The translations under genes were made by a program, and so were the position numbers. From Nitrospiraceae bacterium (lineage in GTDB: Bacteria; Nitrospirota; Nitrospiria; Nitrospirales; Nitrospiraceae): a stretch of DNA of 64,000 bases. The stretch covers positions 1 through 64,000 of the forward strand of contig SHZW01000003.1 in assembly GCA_009692155.1 (NCBI GenBank), read 5' to 3'. The notes below the pieces were generated by a model. It ran no database searches. It was not told the origin of the DNA and saw only the letters and a list, made by a program, of their open reading frames with translations. Shown here piece by piece: positions 29,153 to 36,217 of the stretch (position 1 is its first letter; each line of letters begins with the position of its first letter).

Positions 29153-30175
29153 TCAGCTCCGTGGTCCCGGCAAGCCGTCCTCATTAGCCGCAACCGTCCG
29201 GCCGCCTAACGCGGCCAGGCAGGCCAGTCCGATCGCAATCCACACCAACTCACGGACCCGCCGCAGGAGCGCGAAGGTGATGCCGGTCACTTCCGAGTAG
29301 CCAAACGCCACCATCACCAACAGATTGCCGCCTTCCTGCGCGCCGAGGCTGCCCGGGATGAAGAAGGTCCCGCCCTTGATAAAGACCGACAAGGCGCCGA
29401 TCGCGATCGCCGCCAGCGAACTGACCGGCGGCCCGGCGATGACATAGAGGATCACGTAGACTTCCAAGGCTTCCGTCATCCACCCGAGGAAAAAGAAACC
29501 GATCGACAGCAGAAACGCCTGCCGGTCGCGCGTGTAGAAATCCAAAATCGTGCGATCCAGCTCGCGCAGCTTCTCCTCGCGCGTTTCCAGGTAGGGAATG
29601 TGGATGCGACACCAGCGAAACACGTTCAGCAGGCCCAGGAACAAGCCGATGCGCTGCACCATCACGAAGAGCGCGATGCCGAACAGGAGCAGCCCCACTC
29701 CGACCAATGCCGCCAGCAACGACGCGTTCGAGTATCCCGACGCCGAGGTCCCGACGAGCCCGAAGGCGAGGCCGATCCCAAGCAGGATGAACAGCACTTG
29801 CGCGATGGTCATCGTGGTTTTAGCCGTGATGACGGAAGCCAGCGCCTCGATCATCGGCACGCCATGCGGCTTGAGCAGGACGGCTTTCAGCGGCTCGCCG
29901 CCGACGTAGGCAGTCGGCGTCGTCATGTTCACCACTTCGCCTGCGGTGCGGATCGCCAGCAACCGCCCGAACGGTACCGCCGCGGCATGGTTTCGCAATG
30001 TCAGCCGCCAGCCGTAGGCTTCCAGGAGATACATCAGCAGCGACGGAAGCAGAATGACAAGGAGCGCGAGCGGCCCGATGCCGGAGACGGCCGCAAGGAT
30101 GTTGCCTGGCCCAATGTGCCAGATCAATCCGGCGAAGGTAAGCAGGCCGACGAGAAGGAGGATGAGTCTAAGCAC
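29153..30175 (-). CDS. Flippase-like membrane protein (lysylphosphatidylglycerol synthase TM / HpnL-type)
   Basis: 340 aa, about eight membrane helices. The family features are present: E-A-YGWRLTLRN early, RTAGEVVNMTTPTAYVGGEPLKAVLL around residues 75-102, and FFIPGSLGAQEGGNLLVM near residue 270, characteristic of UPF0104/AglD/HpnL flippase-like proteins that move lipids. Its ATG overlaps the end of the CDP-alcohol phosphotransferase by 8 nt, so it is most simply the transporter of the lipid made by that enzyme (inference). Confidence 0.82.
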   Translation of the reverse strand: MLRLILLLVGLLTFAGLIWHIGPGNILAAVSGIGPLALLVILLPSLLMYLLEAYGWRLTLRNHAAAVPFGRLLAIRTAGEVVNMTTPTAYVGGEPLKAVLLKPHGVPMIEALASVITAKTTMTIAQVLFILLGIGLAFGLVGTSASGYSNASLLAALVGVGLLLFGIALFVMVQRIGLFLGLLNVFRWCRIHIPYLETREEKLRELDRTILDFYTRDRQAFLLSIGFFFLGWMTEALEVYVILYVIAGPPVSSLAAIAIGALSVFIKGGTFFIPGSLGAQEGGNLLVMVAFGYSEVTGITFALLRRVRELVWIAIGLACLAALGGRTVAANEDGLPGPRS

Positions 30176-31502
30176 GGAGTGTGGACGGACGTGTCGTCCA
30201 AGCCAGCATGACCCAGAAAATATTGGCGCCGATCGCCGTCATCCAGAGAAACCAGTTCAGTTTTCCGATCGCCGCGAAGAACAGCAGAATCACCAAAAAA
30301 TCACGACTGGCCATGTTCTTGAGAATGAATTCGACGCGGGCAGCCTGCTCCTGACTGTGCCAGCCCTGCCGGGTGCGGATCGCCCTGGCCCGCGTCACCA
30401 GCCACAGAGACATGACATTAGCAAAGATTGCTACGCCACCTAATGCCAGCGGAAGCCATGGCCGTGGCGCCGCGCTCTGCCAGCCGCCCTGCACGGCGAA
30501 CGCGCCCCAGCCGATGCCGGCAAAGATCGCCATGTGCACGATGTTGTCCGTCATGATGTCCAGCTGCTCCCCGAGCGGCGACTCCGTAAAAGTCAGCCGC
30601 GCCACCTCGCCATCACAGCAGTCCACGATTGCCGCCAGCTGAAACAGGAGCGCGCCGACAATGCCGGCTGCGTAACTCCCCGTGGAAAATGTCGCGGCCG
30701 CGAGCAGGCCGACGGCCGTGGCGACCATCGTCACCGCGTTGGGCGAGAAACGCAAGGCCAGAAAGATCCGGCTTAACTGCGCGGAGACGGCACGGTTGAA
30801 GTAGGTGTCCACGAAGCCTTCATGCTGGCCGTGCAGGGATTGAAAGAGCAAATGCTCGGCGGCGTTCGCCGCGGCGGCATCGTGCACGTGCAGGCACCAG
30901 CAGGACGACTGCGCGGATGTTTCCACGGCCGTCACGCGGCCCTGGGCCTGCGCGCGGCCGAGCAGCACGCGGATCGGCGGCCCTTCCCCTCTGATCGCCG
31001 TCGACACGCTCATGAGGGCGGGGGGCAGCACGGCAATCTCCGTGGCACGGCCGTCGCAGACCACCGTCAGCGCCCTGGGAGCGGCTTCCGCCTCGCGCCC
31101 CAATGCTTCGATGAGCGGCCGGGCCATCACCATCTGCGCACCGACGATCAGGCAGGGACCGTTCACCTCGCGGGCCAGCGTGTCCCACGTCCGATGATCG
31201 TCAGGGGGAAATTCCCGAACCGGACGCCACCGCACGGCGACCGTCACCCGCGGATCGTCGCGCAGCAGCCGCACGAGTTCCGATTCCTCCGCGCCCGCCA
31301 GCACCACAATCTCCTGCAAGCCGGCCCGCTGCAGCGTGAGCACCGTCCGCACGAACAGCGGGAGCCCGCCGACGACCGTCAACGGGCCGACGCCACCGAC
31401 GCTCTCCGCCGTCCTGTCGAACACACCGGCCACCGTCACCACGATGGCGGTCCGCAAGCCGGTCGATTGCGCCACGTTCTCTTTTGAGAGTGTCCCGGCC
31501 AT
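30168..31502 (-). CDS. Nucleotidyltransferase-like / CDP-alcohol phosphotransferase fusion (candidate phosphonolipid synthase)
   Basis: 444 aa. Residues about 15-200 form a MobA/GT-A-like nucleotidyltransferase fold (PLTVVGGLPLFVRTVLTLQRAG, VIVGAQ-like strand) but without the usual G-x-G-x-R loop, so it may be inactive or bind the product. Residues about 240-444 are a CDP-alcohol phosphotransferase with DCCDGEVAR (294-302), G311, D315 and D319 complete, and six membrane helices. The layout resembles archaeal inositol-phosphate cytidylyltransferase/DIPP synthase. Here, next to aminoethylphosphonate genes, transfer of CMP-aminoethylphosphonate to diacylglycerol is the best guess. ATG 31502 follows GGAG. 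Confidence 0.8.
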   Translation of the reverse strand: MAGTLSKENVAQSTGLRTAIVVTVAGVFDRTAESVGGVGPLTVVGGLPLFVRTVLTLQRAGLQEIVVLAGAEESELVRLLRDDPRVTVAVRWRPVREFPPDDHRTWDTLAREVNGPCLIVGAQMVMARPLIEALGREAEAAPRALTVVCDGRATEIAVLPPALMSVSTAIRGEGPPIRVLLGRAQAQGRVTAVETSAQSSCWCLHVHDAAAANAAEHLLFQSLHGQHEGFVDTYFNRAVSAQLSRIFLALRFSPNAVTMVATAVGLLAAATFSTGSYAAGIVGALLFQLAAIVDCCDGEVARLTFTESPLGEQLDIMTDNIVHMAIFAGIGWGAFAVQGGWQSAAPRPWLPLALGGVAIFANVMSLWLVTRARAIRTRQGWHSQEQAARVEFILKNMASRDFLVILLFFAAIGKLNWFLWMTAIGANIFWVMLAWTTRPSTLRA

Positions 31503-31540
31503 TCCCCTGCTCCGACCCGCTACGCTGTGCCCCTCACGCC

Positions 31541-32263
31541 TCACGCGAGTTTCGGCAAAATCTCCCGCTCGGCTTTCGCCACGTCGTCCTCGAAATCGAT
31601 TTCGGTCCACGGCAACCCGCCGATCCGTTCGTAGCCAACCTGCACGTCGCCGAAAAATTCCAAGAGCGCATCTTCATATTCCATATCCAATTGCCCGCGC
31701 TCGATATGGGCCTGCACGGAACGGATGAGCGAACCGGTGTCCGCCCCGCTGACTTTCAGAAACCCGACCCCCTCGCCGGCCATATCATAGCGGGCGGGCA
31801 TCTTCTTGGTCAGCGCAATCACCCGCCCGCCCTGCGCCACCACCATGCACTCCTCGCCGGTCTGCTTGACCGATTCGTCCATCAACAGCGCGGTCGGATG
31901 GGCCGAGTCCACCAGACGCTTGAGAATCATGCGATGAAACAGCACATCCGCATCCATGATCAGGGCGTCCCCGTTCAATTCCTCCCGCGCCCGCCAGAGG
32001 GACGTGATGCTCCCCCGCTGATAGTGCTCGCTTTCCAGATATCGCACCGCCACGCCGCTCAGGCCGGAGCCGGCGGCTGCCCGGATCATCTCGTGCTTGT
32101 ACCCGACGACGACCACGGCTTGCTTGATGCCGACACTCGCCAGCGCGTCCAGATACCGGGCCAGGAGCGTGCGCCCGCCCATTTGAATCAGGCATTTGGG
32201 ATGGTGCTGCGTCACCGGCCAGAGCCGTTTGCCGACTCCGGCCGCCAGAATGATGGCTTTCAT
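31541..32263 (-). CDS. Nucleotidyltransferase, candidate 2-aminoethylphosphonate cytidylyltransferase
   Basis: 240 aa soluble enzyme of the NTP_transferase family. The nucleotide loop AAGVGKRLWPVTQHHPKCL (residues 8-25) is intact, as is the metal Asp pair in ALIMDADVLF and the later PWTEIDFEDDVAKAE. It resembles LicC/PntC-type cytidylyltransferases that activate choline phosphate or aminoethylphosphonate. The start overlaps the transaminase stop (ATGA). Of three nucleotidyltransferase-like domains in this locus it alone keeps the full signature, so it is the likely CMP-transferring enzyme. Confidence 0.82.
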   Translation of the reverse strand: MKAIILAAGVGKRLWPVTQHHPKCLIQMGGRTLLARYLDALASVGIKQAVVVVGYKHEMIRAAAGSGLSGVAVRYLESEHYQRGSITSLWRAREELNGDALIMDADVLFHRMILKRLVDSAHPTALLMDESVKQTGEECMVVAQGGRVIALTKKMPARYDMAGEGVGFLKVSGADTGSLIRSVQAHIERGQLDMEYEDALLEFFGDVQVGYERIGGLPWTEIDFEDDVAKAEREILPKLA

Positions 32264-33354
32264 GCGCGAACGACTGAGGTTTCCAGGACCTTCTGGAATG
32301 CGGAGAGAAATCCTTCAATGTCCTGTACGGACAGGGCGCCCATGTTGGCAATGCGGAACACCTTGCTCTCCAAATGTCCCTGCCCCGCGTAGATGACGTA
32401 GCCCTGCTCTTTCAAGCGATCGTGCAGCGTCTGATAGGCCAACCCGTTGGGCAGATGGAAACAGGTAATCGTGTTGGACTGATGTTCCGCCGGAAGGAAC
32501 GGCTGGATGCCCAATTCCTTCATGCGCTGGCGAATCCGGGTTGCAGCCTTTTTGTACCGTTGAATGCGATTCGCCACGCCTTCTTCCAGCAATTCGTCGA
32601 GCGCCTCATTGAAGGCATAGGCCACCTGCACCGCCGGCGTGAACGGCATGCTGGCGGCCTGGTCGCTGTCATAATAATGGGGCAGGTGGAGATACCAGGA
32701 CCGCTTGGGGTAGCTCTTCATCCGCTCCATGAATCCCTTGCGCACGAGCACGAACGACATGCCGGGAAATCCCTGGATGCATTTGCCCGCCGTCCCGGCC
32801 ACCATGTACAGGTGAGGACCCGCGATATCCAGCGGCTCGCCGGCCAGGCCGCTGACCGAGTCGACGAGAAACACGCGGTTCTGGCTGTCCACCACCTCGG
32901 CGATCTCTTTCACCGGATTGATCAAGCCGGTGGTCGTCTCGTGATGCACCATCGCCACGACGTGCACCTCGGGACGCTGCCGCAGCGCCAGCCGCAATTG
33001 CTCGGGGTCGGGACGTTTCGCCCAGTCCATCTTCAATTCGGGCACGGCCAGCCGGTGGACCCCGACCATGGAGGATATCCGCTCGCCGTAGACGCCATTG
33101 TTGAGCACCAGCATGCGCTTACCGTTCGGGATTGAGGACAGGACGGCGGCTTCGACCGCGGCGGTACCGGAGCCGGTCAGAAGCACCGCCGTATACTCCG
33201 ACTCCGAACCAGGCACGAACGCCTTCAGAAGTTTCTGCCGGATCCCCTGCAATAATTCTACGCATTCCGACTCGCGATGGCAGAGGTCAGGCTTCTGGAG
33301 AGCTTTCCGGACACGCTCCGAAACGTTGACGGGACCTGGGTTTAAAAGGATCAT
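32260..33354 (-). CDS. 2-aminoethylphosphonate--pyruvate transaminase-like aminotransferase
   Basis: 364 aa class V PLP enzyme. The N-terminus MILLNPGPVNVSERVR, catalytic Lys191 (GTAGKCIQGFPG), Asp165 in LVDSVSG and TGSGTAAVEA for the cofactor phosphate are typical of PhnW/AEP transaminases. In a biosynthetic direction it converts phosphonoacetaldehyde into 2-aminoethylphosphonate, fitting its place just after phosphonopyruvate decarboxylase. A serine-glyoxylate type activity is less likely given the neighbours. Confidence 0.85.
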   Translation of the reverse strand: MILLNPGPVNVSERVRKALQKPDLCHRESECVELLQGIRQKLLKAFVPGSESEYTAVLLTGSGTAAVEAAVLSSIPNGKRMLVLNNGVYGERISSMVGVHRLAVPELKMDWAKRPDPEQLRLALRQRPEVHVVAMVHHETTTGLINPVKEIAEVVDSQNRVFLVDSVSGLAGEPLDIAGPHLYMVAGTAGKCIQGFPGMSFVLVRKGFMERMKSYPKRSWYLHLPHYYDSDQAASMPFTPAVQVAYAFNEALDELLEEGVANRIQRYKKAATRIRQRMKELGIQPFLPAEHQSNTITCFHLPNGLAYQTLHDRLKEQGYVIYAGQGHLESKVFRIANMGALSVQDIEGFLSAFQKVLETSVVRA

Positions 33355-33366
33355 GGCGTAAAACCT

Positions 33367-33446
33367 CGTGACGCGTGACCCGTGACACGTGACAGAAAAC
33401 CAAGCATGACCTGCACCTCGTCACCCATTACGCGTCACCCGTCACG
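33367..33446. repeat. Perfectly inverted heptamer-word array
   Basis: Four CGTGAC-x words (33367-33394) face four inverse words (33419-33446: CGTCACC, CATTACG, CGTCACC, CGTCACG). The stem could reach over 20 bp. It separates the two decarboxylase genes from the transaminase gene and so may tune expression within the operon. Confidence 0.82.
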
Positions 33447-33447
33447 G

Positions 33448-34005
33448 CTACTCGATCGCTTTCTTGAACCGCTGCGTCATGTCGGACGGCTCGATCATCA
33501 CGCGGCCGGCGTCTTCGGCCTGTTCGGTGACCTTGACCAGCAACATGCTCGGGCCGTCTTTTTTCAGCATGTCCTTGAACTCGTACACGATATCCTCACG
33601 CTCGATCGCGCGCTCGACGTTCACGTACCCCGCGGCTTTTGCCACCTGTTCCAGCCGCACAACGTTCGAGATGGTCGGCTGGTTGCCCGTCGTGCCGTAC
33701 ACTTCATTGTCCAACACCACGTGCACGAAGTTTTTGGGCTTGAGCGCGGCGACCGTCGCCAGCGTCCCCATGCCCATCAGCACGTTACCGTCTCCATCGA
33801 GCACGATAACTTTCTTGTTCGGTTTGTTCAGTGCCACACCCAGCCCGATCGCCGCCGCCACGCCCATGGACCCGATCATATAAAAGTGCGTGGCCCGGTC
33901 CGCGATTTTGTGGGCCTCGCGGGACGGAAAACCGTTGCAGATGATCACCGGCTGATCGGTGAGCTGTTCGAGCACCGCGGCGATCACGCGCGCGCGGCTC
34001 TGCAT
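33448..34005 (-). CDS. Phosphonopyruvate decarboxylase, beta (TPP-binding) subunit
   Basis: 185 aa. C-terminal half of a TPP decarboxylase: GDG at residues 71-73 followed by N100 and YGTTGNQ, the Mg/pyrophosphate motif. ATG 34005 lies 18 nt after the alpha stop with GAAGAG upstream. With the alpha subunit it forms the two-chain type known from sulfopyruvate decarboxylase (ComDE). Ppd enzymes of phosphonate clusters are homologous. PEP mutase and the transaminase nearby decide for phosphonopyruvate: it gives phosphonoacetaldehyde and CO2, pulling the unfavourable mutase step forward. Confidence 0.85.
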   Translation of the reverse strand: MQSRARVIAAVLEQLTDQPVIICNGFPSREAHKIADRATHFYMIGSMGVAAAIGLGVALNKPNKKVIVLDGDGNVLMGMGTLATVAALKPKNFVHVVLDNEVYGTTGNQPTISNVVRLEQVAKAAGYVNVERAIEREDIVYEFKDMLKKDGPSMLLVKVTEQAEDAGRVMIEPSDMTQRFKKAIE

Positions 34006-34022
34006 TGTCCACTCTTCGGGCC

Positions 34023-34520
34023 TCACGGATGCAAACTCTTCACAATGCCCTTCTTCAGCAGCAGCGCGACCGGCACACGTTCCTTCATAAAAGTCTGTGC
34101 CGTCCATCTGAGATCATCCACGAGGGTCTGCTCCGAAAGAGTGCGATGAGGAATGTGGACCGAATCGAGCACCTGCGTCATGTTTTCACCCATCACCAAG
34201 TGCTCCGGCGCGTCCTTTCCCTGGAATCCGCGCCACGAGATCAGGAGCAGGCACGGCTGCTTGTAGATGACATTGAGTGAAATGATCGCGTTGAGCGAGG
34301 TGCCCACCCCTGAATTCTGCATGAGGACTGCCGGCACCTTGCCGGCCATGTAGGCCCCGGCGGCCATCGCCACGGCTTCATCCTCCCGCACGGCTGGGGT
34401 GTATAGCCGCCGTTCCATAAGGGTCTCGATAATCCCGCCCAGAATGGAATCCGGCACGCCGGTAAAAAAATCAAACCCGACATCCTGCAGCGCCTGGACG
34501 AATACGTCACTCTCGATCAT
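34023..34520 (-). CDS. Phosphonopyruvate decarboxylase, alpha (PYR-domain) subunit
   Basis: 165 aa. N-terminal half of the decarboxylase: FFTGVPDSILGGIIE (19-33) and VREDEAVAMAAGAYMAGK (from 44) with the Glu that activates the TPP ring, then VLMQNSGVGTSLNA. ATG 34520 has GGAG eight nt upstream. The longer frame to 34592 crosses the predicted promoter and is not used. It is the first gene of the minus-strand phosphonate operon. Confidence 0.85.
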   Translation of the reverse strand: MIESDVFVQALQDVGFDFFTGVPDSILGGIIETLMERRLYTPAVREDEAVAMAAGAYMAGKVPAVLMQNSGVGTSLNAIISLNVIYKQPCLLLISWRGFQGKDAPEHLVMGENMTQVLDSVHIPHRTLSEQTLVDDLRWTAQTFMKERVPVALLLKKGIVKSLHP

Positions 34521-34543
34521 TGTCATAGCTCCGAAAACAAGAA

Positions 34544-34568
34544 CGGCCGGCCATGTGCGAGCCGGCCG
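34544..34568 (-). promoter_or_regulatory. GC-rich hairpin in the phosphonate operon leader
   Basis: Perfect inverted repeat CGGCCGGC (34544-34551) and GCCGGCCG (34561-34568) with a 9-nt loop. It falls in the 5' leader between the predicted transcript start and the ribosome site of the alpha subunit gene. No T-run follows. Confidence 0.5.
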
Positions 34569-34581
34569 ATGAAGCGGTCGC

Positions 34582-34610
34582 ATTATAGCCAAGCCTCGGG
34601 GGATTCACAA
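34582..34610 (-). promoter_or_regulatory. Sigma70-type promoter of the phosphonate operon
   Basis: Minus-strand TTGTGA (plus 34605-34610) and perfect TATAAT (plus 34582-34587) with 17-bp spacing, about 60 bp ahead of the first gene. Confidence 0.7.
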
Positions 34611-34649
34611 GGTTGCCTGAATGCGGCGATCATGCTACCGTGTGCGTGT

Positions 34650-34865
34650 TTAGCCCACATTGTTCATGACGGTTCGTGGCGAAACAGCCGAGGCGCCAGG
34701 CGAGACGGGCACGTGGAGTCGCGAGGGAGGGAGGCATCCTTGAAACAGGATGTTGACCGACCGAGCGGCGAGCCTGCCCGCTGGGCCGCTCGAACCCGCA
34801 GCCCAGCTTGTCGCAGCGGCGTATCGGCGGTTGCAGTAGAACCGTTCATGAATACTGTGGGTTAG
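34650..34865. mobile_element. MITE-like non-coding element with terminal inverted repeats
   Basis: Ends CCCACATTGTTCATGACGGTTC (22 nt from 34654, written here only to define the end) and the matching inverse finishing ...CTGTGGG at 34861 are about 85% complementary. TTAG flanks both sides (34650-34653 and 34862-34865) as a 4-bp target duplication. The 208-bp interior has no plausible transposase. The right flank abuts the ribosome site of the 34877 gene. It fills most of the gap between the divergent phosphonate operon and the plus-strand genes. Confidence 0.65.
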
Positions 34866-34876
34866 GAGGAGATCCC

Positions 34877-35422
34877 GTGCCAGACCGCCGTCTCCTGCAC
34901 ACACGACTCGCCGCCTTCGCACTGGCCGCCGGTCTGGTCTGCTCCATCGCTCTGGCGCCGGCGTCTTCCGCCCATGCCGTGGGCATGGCCAACGACCCCA
35001 ATGGATTCAACAACATTCCCTGGGGAACGGCGCTGGACGGTCGGCCGGAACTCACGCTGGCCAATTCCGCGCCGCACATCAAAGAATACGATCTCAAAGC
35101 CGGCCCGCTCCCGGTGGGCGAGGCCAAAGTCGACATGATGCGGCTCTCGACGTTCGACGGCAAATTCGCCCGTGTCACCATCCGTTACCGCGGCAAGAAC
35201 GTGCATGACCAGGTGCTGGCCTATTTGCAGGCGCAATACGGGTCGCTCGATCGCACGCCCGGCCAGACGATGCGGGGGACGAACCAGCAATACAATTGGC
35301 GCGGCACGGACACCGAGATCAACATGACCTATGAAGGCCGGGGCGAACGCGGCTTCCTGTTTATCGAAAGCGCCGTGCTTGCGCCGCGCTTCAGCGATCT
35401 GCTCGCCGAACACGGGTACTGA
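34877..35422 (+). CDS. Secreted protein of unknown function, first of a tandem pair
   Basis: 181 aa. GTG 34877 has an excellent AGGAGG six to eight nt upstream. A signal peptide (LAAFALAAGLVCSIALAPASSAHA in parts) precedes a compact domain beginning MANDPNGFNNIPWGT, with later YLQAQYGSLDRTPGQ and FLFIESAVL. It aligns along its whole length with the next gene. The domain resembles small periplasmic proteins that start with a (D/N)-x-x-GF-x-x-I-x-W-G-T motif, function unknown. The MITE lies immediately upstream. Confidence 0.8.
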   Translation: MPDRRLLHTRLAAFALAAGLVCSIALAPASSAHAVGMANDPNGFNNIPWGTALDGRPELTLANSAPHIKEYDLKAGPLPVGEAKVDMMRLSTFDGKFARVTIRYRGKNVHDQVLAYLQAQYGSLDRTPGQTMRGTNQQYNWRGTDTEINMTYEGRGERGFLFIESAVLAPRFSDLLAEHGY

Positions 35423-35512
35423 CCCGCCGCCGTTTCCGCCCACTAGTACCGCCCACACCGCTCCCAATTGCCGCCCTGCTGCACCTGCTGCGATTGACTC
35501 TTCAGATCGGAG

Positions 35513-35518
35513 TATAAT
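35513..35518 (+). promoter_or_regulatory. TATAAT -10 element before the second paralogue
   Basis: A perfect TATAAT, with a poorly spaced TTGACT at 35494-35499 (13 bp). Only the -10 is convincing. Confidence 0.4.
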
Positions 35519-35557
35519 GGATCAAAGGATGAGACTGAGATTCCATTGGCCCGACCA

Positions 35558-36136
35558 ATGATGTTCCATCTGAAACCGCGTCCCGAGCCCGCCCCCAAAA
35601 CCGCCATGGCCGGCATCGCCGTCCTGATACTGCTCTGCTGTGCTGAACTCCTGACCGTCAAGGCCGCCTCGGCCGTCACCATGGTGAACGACCCCAAGGG
35701 CTTTCAAAACATCCCGTGGGGAACAACTCTCGCCAACTTACCGGATGTGACCCTGGTCGAATCCGCCGCCCGCATCAAACAGTTCGACTTGAAGCAGAGC
35801 CCGCCCCGGTTGGGCGACATCCCCGTCGAGTCTCTGCGGCTCGTTTCGATTGACGCCAAGTTTGCCCGTGTCGTCGTCCGCTATCAGGGCCTGGCCACGC
35901 ACCAGTCGATTCTGAAATACCTGCAATCGCAGTTCGGACCGCTCGATCTGACTCCCGGACAGATTGCACGCGGGCTCCTCCAGCAGTTCACCTGGTCCGG
36001 CCCGGAGTCCGACGTCAACCTGACCTACGATGTCCACAGGGACCGGGGATTCATCTTCATTGAAAACCGTGCGCTCGTTCAGAAGTTCGAGGAAGGCATG
36101 GCGCCCGACTCCGATCTGGCCGGCGCAACCTACTAA
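35558..36136 (+). CDS. Secreted protein of unknown function, second of a tandem pair
   Basis: 192 aa, signal peptide (MAGIAVLILLCCAELLTVKAASA in parts). The mature part begins VNDPKGFQNIPWGTTL, then YLQSQFGPLDLTPGQ and FIFIENRALV, matching the preceding protein at the same places and so an old tandem duplicate. No enzyme motif. The start is ATG 35558 or ATG 35561, neither with a good ribosome site. It lies between the MITE and the PEP mutase gene. A link with phosphonates is not shown. Confidence 0.78.
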   Translation: MMFHLKPRPEPAPKTAMAGIAVLILLCCAELLTVKAASAVTMVNDPKGFQNIPWGTTLANLPDVTLVESAARIKQFDLKQSPPRLGDIPVESLRLVSIDAKFARVVVRYQGLATHQSILKYLQSQFGPLDLTPGQIARGLLQQFTWSGPESDVNLTYDVHRDRGFIFIENRALVQKFEEGMAPDSDLAGATY

Positions 36137-36217
36137 CTCGCCGGCGCGACCTACTAGCACGTCGCTGCACCTGAGTTTCTACCTTTTCGTTGACAACCCG
36201 GCGTGCTCTCTCGCATC

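Noticed and set aside
34023-34592. Sulfopyruvate decarboxylase (coenzyme M pathway)
   Set aside because: No other coenzyme M gene; the transaminase and PEP mutase neighbours fit phosphonopyruvate.
34650-34922. Minus-strand open frame inside the MITE-like element as a transposase
   Set aside because: Only 90 residues, Arg-rich, no catalytic motif; it crosses the element boundary.
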